64,000 nt of DNA from Sphingomonas sp. Leaf67. Lineage in GTDB: Bacteria > Pseudomonadota > Alphaproteobacteria > Sphingomonadales > Sphingomonadaceae. Under the pieces are notes generated by a model, which made no database searches, was not told the DNA's origin, and was given only the letters and a program-made list of their open reading frames with translations. Location of the stretch: the NCBI RefSeq assembly GCF_001421965.1, contig NZ_LMLP01000001.1, positions 310,001-374,000 of the forward strand, in the 5' to 3' direction. A program made the translations under genes and the position numbers. Below are positions 44,198-53,872 of this stretch, piece after piece (position 1 is the stretch's first letter; each line of letters starts with the position of its first letter).

Positions 44198-47100
44198 CAC
44201 TTCTTGAACTCCGAAACCGCGATGGACGCCCGGAACACGTAGTAAATGCGGGTCCCGCTCGACGTGCTCAGTACCAAGTCATAGGTGACGGGGCCTGCCG
44301 CCGGGTTATCGAGAAACCAGAACGAGTAAGGCGCACGGGCGCTTGCCGTGCTGACCGTGATCGGGTTCCCGACCCTCACCGTTTGCCCGTTCTGGGTGCG
44401 GTTGAGATACATTTCAGCCCCGCCCGCGCTTGTGCCGGCGGAAACGGATGTCTCGTACTGGATGTCGACGCGCGTGTACCCGAGGCCAGAGGCATTCAGA
44501 GCGGCGGACTGGGCGATCCGGACCTCGCCGTTGCTGGCCTCCTCGCTGCCGCCCGACACGGCCACGCTGGAGGTCACCGCCTGATTTGCGATCTTGTCCG
44601 TGATGATGCTGCCGTTGACCAGCAGGGTGCCATCCACAATCATATCGGCATCGACGTAGAAGACGCCGCGCTGACCATCCGACTTCGACAGGCGGACCCT
44701 AGTCGATCCGTCACCGGTGGCACCGACAACCTCCCAATAGACCGACGTGCGGCCATCGGCGGCGGCGAGTGTAGCTGCCTGCTGCTGCACCGTGGCGGCG
44801 GTGCCGTTATACTCGCTACGCAGCGTCTGCACGGTCTGCGCGACAGCCCCAGCCTTCGCATCGGCGATAGCTGTCGCCCGGTCCTCAATCCGGGCGGACA
44901 GGATGTTGCTGGTCTCATCAATTCGGCCGTTGACCGCGCCGATCGTATTGCCGAGGCTGCTCGCCGCTTCCCCGCGCAGCTGCGCTTCGAGCGTCGCCGT
45001 TCGGGTTGCCGCTGCATACCGGTTCGGCAGATCGGCGAGTGTGTTCTCGGTCGTTGCGATCCGCGCCAGCACGCCGCCGGGCGCGTTCAACGTGGCGTCT
45101 GCCTTGCCCGCCTTGATCTCACCATCGGTGGCCGGACGCAGTGCAACGCGGTGCCAGACCATATACTTCGGAGCCATGCCGCGACCAAAGCCCGACCACC
45201 CGTGCATGGCATGGACATTGAACTGGTCCGACCCGTCAAGGTCGACCATCTTCGTCCACGACCGGACCACGTTGGCGCGGTCGCCGACGACGCCATTCAC
45301 GTCCGGGTCCGAACAGAAATCGATATTCCACCCGCCGCTGATCGTAACGCCGGCACCGCGCGCACCGGACCCGTCGAAGTCCGCGGTTACCTCGATCACC
45401 CATTTGCCGGCCCCTGCGGAGTAGACCGTCTGGACGAAACCGCTTTCGACATCTGCGTTGTCGTTCAGGGTCTGGACGCAGTACTGGCCGCCACCACGGC
45501 CCGGCGAGAGCCGGTTCGTCCTGAAGTTACCACCTGCGATCCACACGCTCCAACGGGCCGGCAGGATCGCACCATCGGGCCAGTAGTTAAAATTGTCGTT
45601 GAAGACGATGCTGGTGCTGACCGCCGATGCAGCCGCCTCCAATGTCGTCGCGCGGGACGCCAGTGCGCGGTCGGCGTCGGCATATGCACGGGTCACCTCT
45701 TCAGCTTTCGCCCCGATCCGGGCGTCGACTGTGCCGAGGCTGGCCTCGATCAGCAGTGCCCGCTCGGCAAACGCGGTATCGGCCCGAGCGAGTGCGTCGG
45801 TCGTTTCTTTGACCCGCGCGACGGTGCCCAGCAACACAGGCGAGGCGCGACCGACGCTGTACGGGTTCCATGCCGTCTGACCCTCACGGGCGGCTCCAAC
45901 ATACGGACGCAGAAACCAAGCGTAACTGTCGGTCTGCCCCGCTTGCGTATCGTATTTCCGCAAAATCAGATAGGCGCTGACTGCCCCATCCGGCACGCGC
46001 GCCGCAACGATGCCGGCGCGCGCATAGTCCGACAATGCGGTCCCGCCGGCGTTGACCGGACCGGTGAAAGGCGAGTGAATTGCCGACAGAAAATTGCCGG
46101 CCGCATTCCGAAATGCGAGGATCACCATCACCCGCGCGCGATGGCAATTCACCAGCGCGGAGAATTGAACATACTCACCCGCAGTGATCGGAAACGTTCG
46201 GCTTCCCCAATCAAGATATGCCGATTCGTCCGCCGTATTTGGCGGCCCATATTGGACGAACGACAACACGTTTTCACCGGGCGGATGGTATGGGTCGCCA
46301 GCGGCATTAAGACCCATATACGGCGCAGGATCGAGCGGACCACCGGGGGCATGAATGCCGGTCGCCCAGCCATCCGTGGTGTCGAGGTCACTGTTCGGCA
46401 CCATGTTGCCGCCGCCGGTCGAGAACGTCGCCTCCACCGTGTCGACACGCCGCCCAACTGCCGCATCGCGATCGATCGCCGTCGTATCGACGCGGCTGAT
46501 CTCTGCTCGCAGGTTCGTATCGTCGTAGCCGCCTTCCGCGACGATGCTGTCGATCCGCTGCGTCAGCGCGCGGTCAGCATCGACATAGGCGGTGGTGATC
46601 TCCTGCGCCTTTGCCAAAATACGATTGTCGACCGTGCCGAGGCTGGCCTCGATCACCTCCGCTCGCTGGGCGAATGCTTCGTCGGAGCGGGCCAGCGCGT
46701 CGGTCGTGATCTTCACGCCCGCACGCACGGCATCGTCCCCGTCGATTACACTGGCGGAAACAATATCGACCCGGCGGCCGAGCGCACGATCGTCATCCGC
46801 CCGGACCGTCTGCTCGGTGGCGATGATCGCGCGGATGTCGCGGTCGTCATAGCCGCCGCTTTCGGCCACGATCGAATCGATCCGCCGGGAAAGGGCTTCA
46901 TCTGCCCCCTGCGCGCGGTCGACCTCGGCAGCGAAGTCGCGCACGGCGTGGTCGAGCACTCGATCGGCAGCATCAATACGCGCATTGGCGTCCGCCGCCG
47001 CTTGATTGGACTCCTGTCGGGCCGCATCAATCCGCTGATTGGCGGTCGCCACAGCAAGGTTGACCGCTGGAATGGTGACATCGTTGATCTGATCGACACG

Positions 47101-48777
47101 AGCCAGCAACGCATCTGCCGGCCGCCCACCGACAGCGTTCGTATCCTTCGACGTGTTTTCGCCGGTCACATCGGCGTAATCGACCGGGCGGCCATCGCCG
47201 ACAACGGCACCCCATGGCAACGGCACATCGATAGCGACATCGTCGAGAACGTCACCCGCCACCAGCCTTGGCGTCGGCGGTGCCGTCCCAGTCCGGCCTA
47301 GCGCGAAGTCATGCTTCGCCGCCGTCTCACCCCGAAGGATCAGTTCGACGGTCATGTTGACCGGATCAACGGTGCGTTTCAGCACGACGCAGGGCTGATT
47401 AACCAAGCCGTCATCCGGCAGATGCACGATCAGCAGATCGCCGGCTCCGTATCGTCGCAGGCGCGGCTTGCAGGTCACAACGATTTCGCCCAGTTCCCGG
47501 GCGTCAAGGAGTTCATACGCTGCAAGCTGCGCCGCCTGATCCTTCGACTGGACAAGGTTGTACTGCCGTTCTTCGGCCTTCTCTTCGCCGTCCTCGGTCA
47601 GATAGGTGGCAATCGTCACCGCCGTCGAGGGCACATATTCCCACTTGTGGTCCGCCGACCGATATTTCGGCACAATCGTATTCAGCCGGCTTTCCCAGCC
47701 CTGCATCGCTCCGACTTCGACTTCGTCGGTCGCCAGATCATATTCAGTGATCGTATCGAGAGCGACGCGCGGCGCCGACAGCTTCAGTCCGAGCTTGCCC
47801 CCGATCCAGCAACGCTCCGCGCCGCCGGCCGCAAGGATGTTCTTCATGTTGTCGTCGCGGTTGCCCGGCTCGTGAATGACCCCGTCGACCTTCCAGCCAT
47901 TGGCATCGCACACGTTAGCCAGCGCCGCGAAGTCGGCGACGCGAATCCCATCGATCGGGATGCCGGGACCGAACGTCTTGCGGTAGCGGGCGTCGGGGTT
48001 CGCCTCGTCACGCTCCCACGTGCCAAGCGCATAGCGAAGCCCATGGAGGCCGGGACAGCGCGACCATTCCCATGTCGCCTTTGCGGCGGCGAATGCCGCC
48101 GTGTCGGTCGGGTCGGCCCAGCGGTGCGGACCGCTGCCGCCGGGATAGGTGCTATCCTTGCGCGGATCGTAGCACAGCACGCCCCGCCACACGGCACCGG
48201 TCTGGGGAACCCCTGCCGCGAACCGCTTGCCGTCCTCATCAAAACGGAGGCACCACGATATTGCCGCATAGCTGGACAGCTTGTGCTGCGGCCCCCAGGT
48301 CTGCGACCCGACCCAATGCGTCGACAGCGCCGCCGGTTCGGGCGTCCGACCAAGCTGGTGATAGACGTACAGGTGTTTGGCCGCATAGCCGGTCGCGGCG
48401 TTGCCGTTCAGGGTGACCGGCACGAAGTCGAGATAGGGCGCGACGAAGCCGGCGACCGGCCCAGCGCCTGAATAGACATCGACCAGCACCATGTATGGGT
48501 TGTTGACCTTCGATACCTTGCCGCCGAACCCCTCTTGGTTGATCCGGTTGCCGCCGTAATAGGTCTCGCCGATCAGATATGGCTTGGGCTGGTTTGCCCC
48601 CAGCGTGATCCTGTTGACGCTCCCCGACATGGCGGGCGGCTTCTTCGCGGTAAGCTGCGCAGTGACGTTGGCCGCGACGGCGATGGCGGCGGCGATAGGC
48701 TGGTGCGGCCCCGGAATGAGGGCGGCGATGCCAGCAACGGTGCCAATGAATTTCGCAACGCCGCTCACAGTCGCCAC
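44197..48777 (-). CDS. gpJ-like tail tip/central fibre protein
   Basis: 1526 residues. The N-terminal 500 resemble the hub part of lambda J: PKPYLIGETYYGGNRI, a long middle with DGIRVADFAALANVCDANGW and RYGAGDLLIVHLPDDG. Then comes a long helical region of heptad-like repeats (LTQRIDSIVAEGGYDD, FAQRAEVIEASLGTVDNRI, repeated three or more times), containing a jelly-roll-like insert (about 850-1020, MVPNSDLDTTDGW). The C-terminal segment GVFYVDADMIVDGTLLVNGS resembles the gpJ C-terminal domain. Adsorption and tail tip assembly. Confidence 0.85.
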   Translation of the reverse strand: MATVSGVAKFIGTVAGIAALIPGPHQPIAAAIAVAANVTAQLTAKKPPAMSGSVNRITLGANQPKPYLIGETYYGGNRINQEGFGGKVSKVNNPYMVLVDVYSGAGPVAGFVAPYLDFVPVTLNGNAATGYAAKHLYVYHQLGRTPEPAALSTHWVGSQTWGPQHKLSSYAAISWCLRFDEDGKRFAAGVPQTGAVWRGVLCYDPRKDSTYPGGSGPHRWADPTDTAAFAAAKATWEWSRCPGLHGLRYALGTWERDEANPDARYRKTFGPGIPIDGIRVADFAALANVCDANGWKVDGVIHEPGNRDDNMKNILAAGGAERCWIGGKLGLKLSAPRVALDTITEYDLATDEVEVGAMQGWESRLNTIVPKYRSADHKWEYVPSTAVTIATYLTEDGEEKAEERQYNLVQSKDQAAQLAAYELLDARELGEIVVTCKPRLRRYGAGDLLIVHLPDDGLVNQPCVVLKRTVDPVNMTVELILRGETAAKHDFALGRTGTAPPTPRLVAGDVLDDVAIDVPLPWGAVVGDGRPVDYADVTGENTSKDTNAVGGRPADALLARVDQINDVTIPAVNLAVATANQRIDAARQESNQAAADANARIDAADRVLDHAVRDFAAEVDRAQGADEALSRRIDSIVAESGGYDDRDIRAIIATEQTVRADDDRALGRRVDIVSASVIDGDDAVRAGVKITTDALARSDEAFAQRAEVIEASLGTVDNRILAKAQEITTAYVDADRALTQRIDSIVAEGGYDDTNLRAEISRVDTTAIDRDAAVGRRVDTVEATFSTGGGNMVPNSDLDTTDGWATGIHAPGGPLDPAPYMGLNAAGDPYHPPGENVLSFVQYGPPNTADESAYLDWGSRTFPITAGEYVQFSALVNCHRARVMVILAFRNAAGNFLSAIHSPFTGPVNAGGTALSDYARAGIVAARVPDGAVSAYLILRKYDTQAGQTDSYAWFLRPYVGAAREGQTAWNPYSVGRASPVLLGTVARVKETTDALARADTAFAERALLIEASLGTVDARIGAKAEEVTRAYADADRALASRATTLEAAASAVSTSIVFNDNFNYWPDGAILPARWSVWIAGGNFRTNRLSPGRGGGQYCVQTLNDNADVESGFVQTVYSAGAGKWVIEVTADFDGSGARGAGVTISGGWNIDFCSDPDVNGVVGDRANVVRSWTKMVDLDGSDQFNVHAMHGWSGFGRGMAPKYMVWHRVALRPATDGEIKAGKADATLNAPGGVLARIATTENTLADLPNRYAAATRTATLEAQLRGEAASSLGNTIGAVNGRIDETSNILSARIEDRATAIADAKAGAVAQTVQTLRSEYNGTAATVQQQAATLAAADGRTSVYWEVVGATGDGSTRVRLSKSDGQRGVFYVDADMIVDGTLLVNGSIITDKIANQAVTSSVAVSGGSEEASNGEVRIAQSAALNASGLGYTRVDIQYETSVSAGTSAGGAEMYLNRTQNGQTVRVGNPITVSTASARAPYSFWFLDNPAAGPVTYDLVLSTSSGTRIYYVFRASIAVSEFKK

Positions 48778-49211
48778 GCCCCCTTGAATGCCTGTGGAAT
48801 GATATTGACGATACCACTGCCCAGATGTTCGGCATGGTAACCGGCGACCATCTGGCCACCGCCGATCGAACCGGAACCCGTCTGCCCGGTCGACACGACG
48901 ATCGCGTCGAACGGGTCGTCGCTGCCGCTGTCCATCAGCGCCAAATCACCGACCCACATCGCGGCCGGCGCGATACGCGGCAGCATCGAATCGAGCAGCC
49001 CGGCCAGATCGTCATGCCCGGTCGCGCGCAGCGCCTTCATCGCACCGACTGCCGAATAGAACCGGGGGATCGACGGCACCCTGTGCCCCAGTGCCCGCAT
49101 CTGGGCGCGGGCGAGGTGAATGCAGGTTCCCCCGCTATCCCATCCGAACGGCCGGGCGCGGAAGCGCGCGACGACCGCTGCCGTCTGCTCTGCCCGAGCA
49201 TGAAGGTTCAT
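48765..49211 (-). CDS. DUF6950-like tail assembly protein
   Basis: 148 residues. WDSGGTCIHLARAQMRALGH and ALRATGHDDLAGLLDSMLPR, then MWVGDLALMDSG resemble the DUF6950 family, which takes the place of the gpK/NlpC peptidase in many tail operons. A Cys near the start of the fold (GGTC) and a His in AGYHAEHLG could be catalytic. Located between the hub gene and gpJ, as gpK is. Confidence 0.7.
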   Translation of the reverse strand: MNLHARAEQTAAVVARFRARPFGWDSGGTCIHLARAQMRALGHRVPSIPRFYSAVGAMKALRATGHDDLAGLLDSMLPRIAPAAMWVGDLALMDSGSDDPFDAIVVSTGQTGSGSIGGGQMVAGYHAEHLGSGIVNIIPQAFKGAWRL

Positions 49212-49768
49212 CATACCCGCTGCACCCCGCGCGGCGGCGACACGACGCCCCACGGTATCTCGACATCCATGCCGACCGCATTGTCGAACCCACGCTCGCC
49301 CGCGAACACGCGTTGGTGCGCGGGCGAGGTCAGCGCGTTGCCGTCGTTGCGGATCAGCAGCCGTTGCGACCGGGTGACGCACCCGATGTCGAGCGCGCGC
49401 GTGCCAGTCTGCCGGCGGATGACCGTCTTGTCGGTCTGCCAATCGGCCATCAGATCGGGTTCACCGATCAACCGTCCGGTGGCTTCATCGACCTCTCCAA
49501 TCCACATTCGCAAACGGGAATTTTGATAGGCTGGCTGCGACAGTTCGACCGCAGCCGCGACGTTGCGCGGCAGGAACGTGATGGTGCCGGCGGGCAGTTC
49601 GTCGCCGGTCCCCTCGGTCAGCGCTTCGAACGCGTCGACCGTCCCGAACACGTCGTCGATCGACTGATATAGCTGCCCGGCATAGGGCACCATGCCGCCG
49701 TCACACAGCAACACGTCCCGGCCGGGCAGTTCGAGCTTCAGCAGCCCGACCAGCGTCACGCGATCCAT
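49211..49768 (-). CDS. Tail tip hub protein (DUF2163/gpL-like)
   Basis: 185 residues. The opening LLKLELPGRDVLLCDGGMV, then LYQSIDDVFGTVDAFEAL and NVAAAVELSQPAYQNSRLRMW resemble the tail tip proteins before gpK/gpJ in siphophages and gene transfer agents. Cys may bind an iron-sulfur cluster in gpL-like proteins, but the motif is not clear. Overlaps its neighbour by one base. Confidence 0.65.
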   Translation of the reverse strand: MDRVTLVGLLKLELPGRDVLLCDGGMVPYAGQLYQSIDDVFGTVDAFEALTEGTGDELPAGTITFLPRNVAAAVELSQPAYQNSRLRMWIGEVDEATGRLIGEPDLMADWQTDKTVIRRQTGTRALDIGCVTRSQRLLIRNDGNALTSPAHQRVFAGERGFDNAVGMDVEIPWGVVSPPRGVQRV

Positions 49769-49953
49769 CAGGCGGAAGTCTTCATCGGGGGCAGCTTCGC
49801 GACCGATACGGTGACGGCAACGTCTTCACCGTCGCCCGGCCGGCCGACCCAACCCGTGGATCGCGATCCGTCCCAACGGACATCGTAGGAGCCGACCAAA
49901 CTAAGCGATTTCATCGCCGATTGGATCGCATCGGATACATCAAGCACCGTCAT
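49768..49953 (-). CDS. Small phage protein in the tail tip module
   Basis: 61 residues, MTVLDVSDAIQSAMKSLSLV, then DVRWDGSRSTGWVGRPGDGE. Not recognised. It overlaps both neighbours by 1-4 bases, which supports its being a real gene. Confidence 0.6.
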   Translation of the reverse strand: MTVLDVSDAIQSAMKSLSLVGSYDVRWDGSRSTGWVGRPGDGEDVAVTVSVAKLPPMKTSA

Positions 49954-50543
49954 GCCGCTTCCTCAATCGTAAATTCGATACGGGTGTTGTGATCGACCGC
50001 GAGTTCCCAATCCTGCTCGCTTCCGTCGATCAGCCCTTCGATCATAGGCCGCGCCAGATACACGCGCGCCCCGTCAGCGAAGGATCGGCGAAGCATGGTG
50101 TCGTCGACAGAGAGCGTTGCCCGTCCGTCGATCCCGGCACCGGCATCGGCACCGTTGTTGTGCAGGTAATGCTGACCATTGCTCGACTCGATCGAGAACC
50201 AGAATCCCTCGCGAACGATCGCGTACGGCGGCAGTCCACGGATGCGGATCGACCCGCCGGTCTGTCCTGCACCATCTACCACAACGCCCGTCCCGCAACC
50301 CGACTGGTCGACGGACAACAGCGGATACGGCACGCGCAGCCCCTTGCGCTTGGCCCGGATCAGCCGCGACACGACCACCCGCGCACCGTCCTCATCGTCG
50401 AGTGGAGGCAGCGTCATGGCGATGCGGTAGTGGTTACCCAACCGGTCGACCCGGAGGGCGCTGGCACCGCGCTGGACGCCCCCTCTATCGACGATCGAGG
50501 CAACGGCACCGTTCGGCACGATGTTCGGCGGAAATTCGAGCAT
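49950..50543 (-). CDS. Distal tail or minor tail protein
   Basis: 197 residues directly after the tape measure gene, where the distal tail or gpM-like protein is found. Beta-rich, with RVPYPLLSVDQSGCGTG and GLPPYAIVREGFWFSI. ATG overlaps the tape measure stop. Role from position and size only. Confidence 0.65.
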   Translation of the reverse strand: MLEFPPNIVPNGAVASIVDRGGVQRGASALRVDRLGNHYRIAMTLPPLDDEDGARVVVSRLIRAKRKGLRVPYPLLSVDQSGCGTGVVVDGAGQTGGSIRIRGLPPYAIVREGFWFSIESSNGQHYLHNNGADAGAGIDGRATLSVDDTMLRRSFADGARVYLARPMIEGLIDGSEQDWELAVDHNTRIEFTIEEAA

Positions 50544-53500
50544 TATGCGAGCCGCTGCCTATTCTGCATTGCCGCCCGGCGGCTTGTCGTCCGCTGGGAC
50601 TGGACATTCACGTCGCTGGAAATCCCGACGACACGTGAAGCGAAACCGGGTGCTTCTTCGATCCTGACCGTCGCCGGAGCGTTACGGCCACCGCGCAAAG
50701 CACTGTTCGGATGGATGGTGCCGGCGCTATCGGGCACGAACGGTTCCGGACCATGCTCACCGACCATATACCAGTTGCCGGGGCCAATTCGGCCGCCCGA
50801 AGCCTTGCCGCCGCCATAGGAAAGCCCCGCAAGTGATCCGGAAAAGTCCATCGGCTTTAGGTCATTGCCAAGCCCTAGGTCAGCACCGCTCGCAGTAACG
50901 CCACGTGCGGCAGCCGATACACTGGACGCGCCCCGCAATAGACCGCCAAGGAAGCCGACTATACCGCCGCCACTGCCGCCACCGCCGGACACGCGATCGG
51001 CCAGCGGTTTGATAAGCTGCTGTTGAACGGCGATCCGCACAAGATCGCGGATGATCGAGGAAGCCATATCGCGGAACGATTTGGCTAGGTTGCCTGCCCC
51101 CGTAACCGCATCCGCCATCCAGTCGTTCAGTTGCTCGAACCCGCTGACCTGTATGGCTTGGATCGATTCGTTGATGGAGGCGGCGGACCGGTCGAGATCA
51201 CGCCGATAGGCGTCGAGCGGACCTTCATTATCGCGCTCGGCTTGCTGCCGCCGCTGACCGTAGATCGCATCGAGTTGGTCCTTACGCGCCCGTGCGTTCG
51301 ACCATGCTGTGCTGGACGTGGCTTCCGTCGCGAGGATCAGATCAAGGTCCGCTTCCTCCTGCCGGCGTTGCAGATCGAGCAGTCGCAACGCTGCCGCGCG
51401 GCGCGCGGACGCGCTGTCGGCAAGGTCCATTTCGGCCCGGACGGTTTCCTGCGCCGCCTCGTTCGACGCCTTGCCCAAATCGTACCGTTCCTGCGCCAGT
51501 GCCGCCGACCGCCGCTGTTCGGCCAACCCCTCTTTCTGCGCCAGTTCGCCTTCCTTGGCCGCAATCAGCGCCGCACGCTTCGCCTCGTTCAGACCATCGT
51601 CAAGCGCCACCGACCGCGCATAGGAGGCGCGCTCTTCCTCGATCGCCGCCATCTCCGCGTCATAGCGCGCGGTGATCGCGCCGGTCAGGTCGGCGGTTGC
51701 TTCCAACGTCGCCACGCGAATGCGGCCGAGTTCGTCCTGATACTGCGCCTGCTCGCGCGCACGGTCCTCGGCAGTCTTACCCTTCGGTCCGCTGGAACGG
51801 TCGGGCTTCGGGCCATCCGCGCCGCCGAACGTGGGATTCGACGTGCCCGTGTCCTGTGCGGTCGCGTTGCGGATATCGGTGATGATCCCGCGCACGCCGT
51901 CATTCCACGTCTTCACGACCTCCATTTGGCCGCGCAGATCAGCTTCCGCCTGCGCGATCCGGTCATCCGCGCGCTGACGCATGGACGAACCGACCGCCCC
52001 CGGTGCTGTACCGCCCTGTGCCGCCGCGATCGACTCGATCGAGGCACGCTCGGACTTCGCACGCGAGAGGGCGGCACGGGCTGCGACCATATCGGCGCGC
52101 GCCTTGTTCAGCGCCTGAAGCGCCGCCTGTCCGTCCGCCTTGGCCTTCGCAATCAGTTCCTTGCGCAACTGCCCCGTCGCGGTCGCGAGTTGCAGCGACC
52201 GTTCGCGCGCGCGGTCCATTGCAGCGCTGGCGGCATCCTGCGCCTTGCGCACCGCGTCGGACGCCGTCGCCGTGCGGAACAAGAGCGGCCACAGCAGCGT
52301 CAGCAGCGAGATGGCAACCCCAAGCGGCCCGGCAAGCGCGATCAGACGCGTTCCCAGCATCCCCACCATGGTCGCGGCACCGGCCTGCAACGCCAATCGC
52401 CCCATCAGGCTTACAACCAGTCCCATGGGGTTGACGATCGCGGCGAGGGCAACAGGGATGGCACCCAGACGAAGCGCCAGCAGCGGCAGCGCCATTTTCG
52501 ACAGTGTGACCATGGCGATCAGCACCGGGCCAAGCGAGGCGGCGAACAAGCCCGCCGCGATCCACGCATAATGAAACGCGGGCGGCAAATCGGCCAGCCA
52601 CTGCATCCCGGCGGCGGCGGCGTTCTTGACCGCCGCGAAAACAGGCAGCAGGACTTGCCCCAGCTTGATCGAAAGGTTCTCGGCAGCGGTTGCCAGTCGC
52701 GCGCTCGCGGCTGCATCACCTTCAAGCAGAACCGCCATTTTCTGATCGGCGGTCACCTTGTCGATAGCACCGCGATAGCGTTCGATCCCGGCGGCACCTT
52801 GGTTCATCAGTGCGATGGCAGTCCGCATGCCGTCCGAACCGAACATCGTCGTGAGAGCATCACGACGGCCCTTGTCCGACAGCCCGCTCAACTTTTGTCG
52901 CAGGATTTCCGCGACCTCGGTCAGCGGCTTTGCCTTGCCGGTGGCGTCGAAGAACTCGATCCCGAGTTGCTTCATCATCCCGGCCGCTTCCTTCGACACC
53001 GGATTCAGGCTGGTCAGGAAAGTCTTGAAGCTGGTGCCGGCGTCCGACCCGCTGGCGAAGGTCGACGCGGTCGCCGCCAGCGCAACGTTCAAATCCTCGA
53101 ACGGCACACCCAGACCGCCCGCAACACCACCGGCCTGACCGATAGCGAGACGATAATCGTCGAACCCCATCTTGGACGCATCCAGCGCCCCCGACACCTT
53201 GTTGACGATGTCCGGCAGATCGCTGCTCGTCTTCGTAAATTGGGCAAGAATATCCGTGGTCAGGTCCGATGCACCCGCCAGTTCCGTCTGCCCGACGACC
53301 GCGAGCCGCATCGCCGCCGTCAGGCCGCCATTCAGGATCGCCGCCGCCGACATGCCGTTCTTCGCCAGCATTTCGATCGCGCCGGCCGCCTCGATCGAAC
53401 TACGACCCATCGCAGGTCCCAGCTTCATGGCCGTATCGGATAGCTGCTGTAGCTGGGCTGGCGAGGCGTCGAGCATCGCCGCCTGCACCCGGTTCATCGC

Positions 53501-53812
53501 CGTTTCGAAATCGCCCGCCGTATCCTTGCTGCGCTTGCCGACCAACGCCAACGGTACGGTGATGCCGGCGGTCAGCGCGACACCCGCGCGGGTCACCTTC
53601 TGCCCGACCGACGCGACGGCTTCGCCGGCTTTCGCCATCGCGGTGTTGATCCTGTCCGCCGCGCGCTCAACCGCGTTCCCCATGCTGTCGGTCGAGCGTT
53701 CGAGATCCTGTTCGGTCTTTTTGGCGCGCGCGCTGGCGGCCTTCATGCCGGACTCGAACGCAGCATCCTTAACGCTCATCGTCGTGACGAGCGATGCGAG
53801 AAGCTGCTGCAT
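50543..53812 (-). CDS. Phage tail tape measure protein
   Basis: 1089 residues from MQQLLASLVTTMSVKDAAFE; the open frame begins 20 codons earlier without a good start. TP901-type core at about 100-400 (GDFETAMNRVQAAMLDAS, LGVPFEDLNVALAATASTFA, GTSFKTFLTSLNPVS). Several hydrophobic segments lie at about 420-500 (FAASLGPVLIAMVTLSK). The rest is long helices (RERSLQLATATGQLRKELIA). By the usual relation of about 0.15 nm per residue the tail would be near 160 nm. The gene order around it is standard. Confidence 0.93.
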   Translation of the reverse strand: MQQLLASLVTTMSVKDAAFESGMKAASARAKKTEQDLERSTDSMGNAVERAADRINTAMAKAGEAVASVGQKVTRAGVALTAGITVPLALVGKRSKDTAGDFETAMNRVQAAMLDASPAQLQQLSDTAMKLGPAMGRSSIEAAGAIEMLAKNGMSAAAILNGGLTAAMRLAVVGQTELAGASDLTTDILAQFTKTSSDLPDIVNKVSGALDASKMGFDDYRLAIGQAGGVAGGLGVPFEDLNVALAATASTFASGSDAGTSFKTFLTSLNPVSKEAAGMMKQLGIEFFDATGKAKPLTEVAEILRQKLSGLSDKGRRDALTTMFGSDGMRTAIALMNQGAAGIERYRGAIDKVTADQKMAVLLEGDAAASARLATAAENLSIKLGQVLLPVFAAVKNAAAAGMQWLADLPPAFHYAWIAAGLFAASLGPVLIAMVTLSKMALPLLALRLGAIPVALAAIVNPMGLVVSLMGRLALQAGAATMVGMLGTRLIALAGPLGVAISLLTLLWPLLFRTATASDAVRKAQDAASAAMDRARERSLQLATATGQLRKELIAKAKADGQAALQALNKARADMVAARAALSRAKSERASIESIAAAQGGTAPGAVGSSMRQRADDRIAQAEADLRGQMEVVKTWNDGVRGIITDIRNATAQDTGTSNPTFGGADGPKPDRSSGPKGKTAEDRAREQAQYQDELGRIRVATLEATADLTGAITARYDAEMAAIEEERASYARSVALDDGLNEAKRAALIAAKEGELAQKEGLAEQRRSAALAQERYDLGKASNEAAQETVRAEMDLADSASARRAAALRLLDLQRRQEEADLDLILATEATSSTAWSNARARKDQLDAIYGQRRQQAERDNEGPLDAYRRDLDRSAASINESIQAIQVSGFEQLNDWMADAVTGAGNLAKSFRDMASSIIRDLVRIAVQQQLIKPLADRVSGGGGSGGGIVGFLGGLLRGASSVSAAARGVTASGADLGLGNDLKPMDFSGSLAGLSYGGGKASGGRIGPGNWYMVGEHGPEPFVPDSAGTIHPNSALRGGRNAPATVRIEEAPGFASRVVGISSDVNVQSQRTTSRRAAMQNRQRLA

Positions 53813-53872
53813 TCCGTGCCCCTTGGTACGATTGAAAAGGGCGCCGCGATCGCGACGCCCTTCGGCTGTCAT

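Noticed and set aside
44383..47301. 972-codon open frame opposite the gpJ-like gene
   Set aside because: Antisense to a well-supported phage gene, no motifs, composition typical of a shadow frame.
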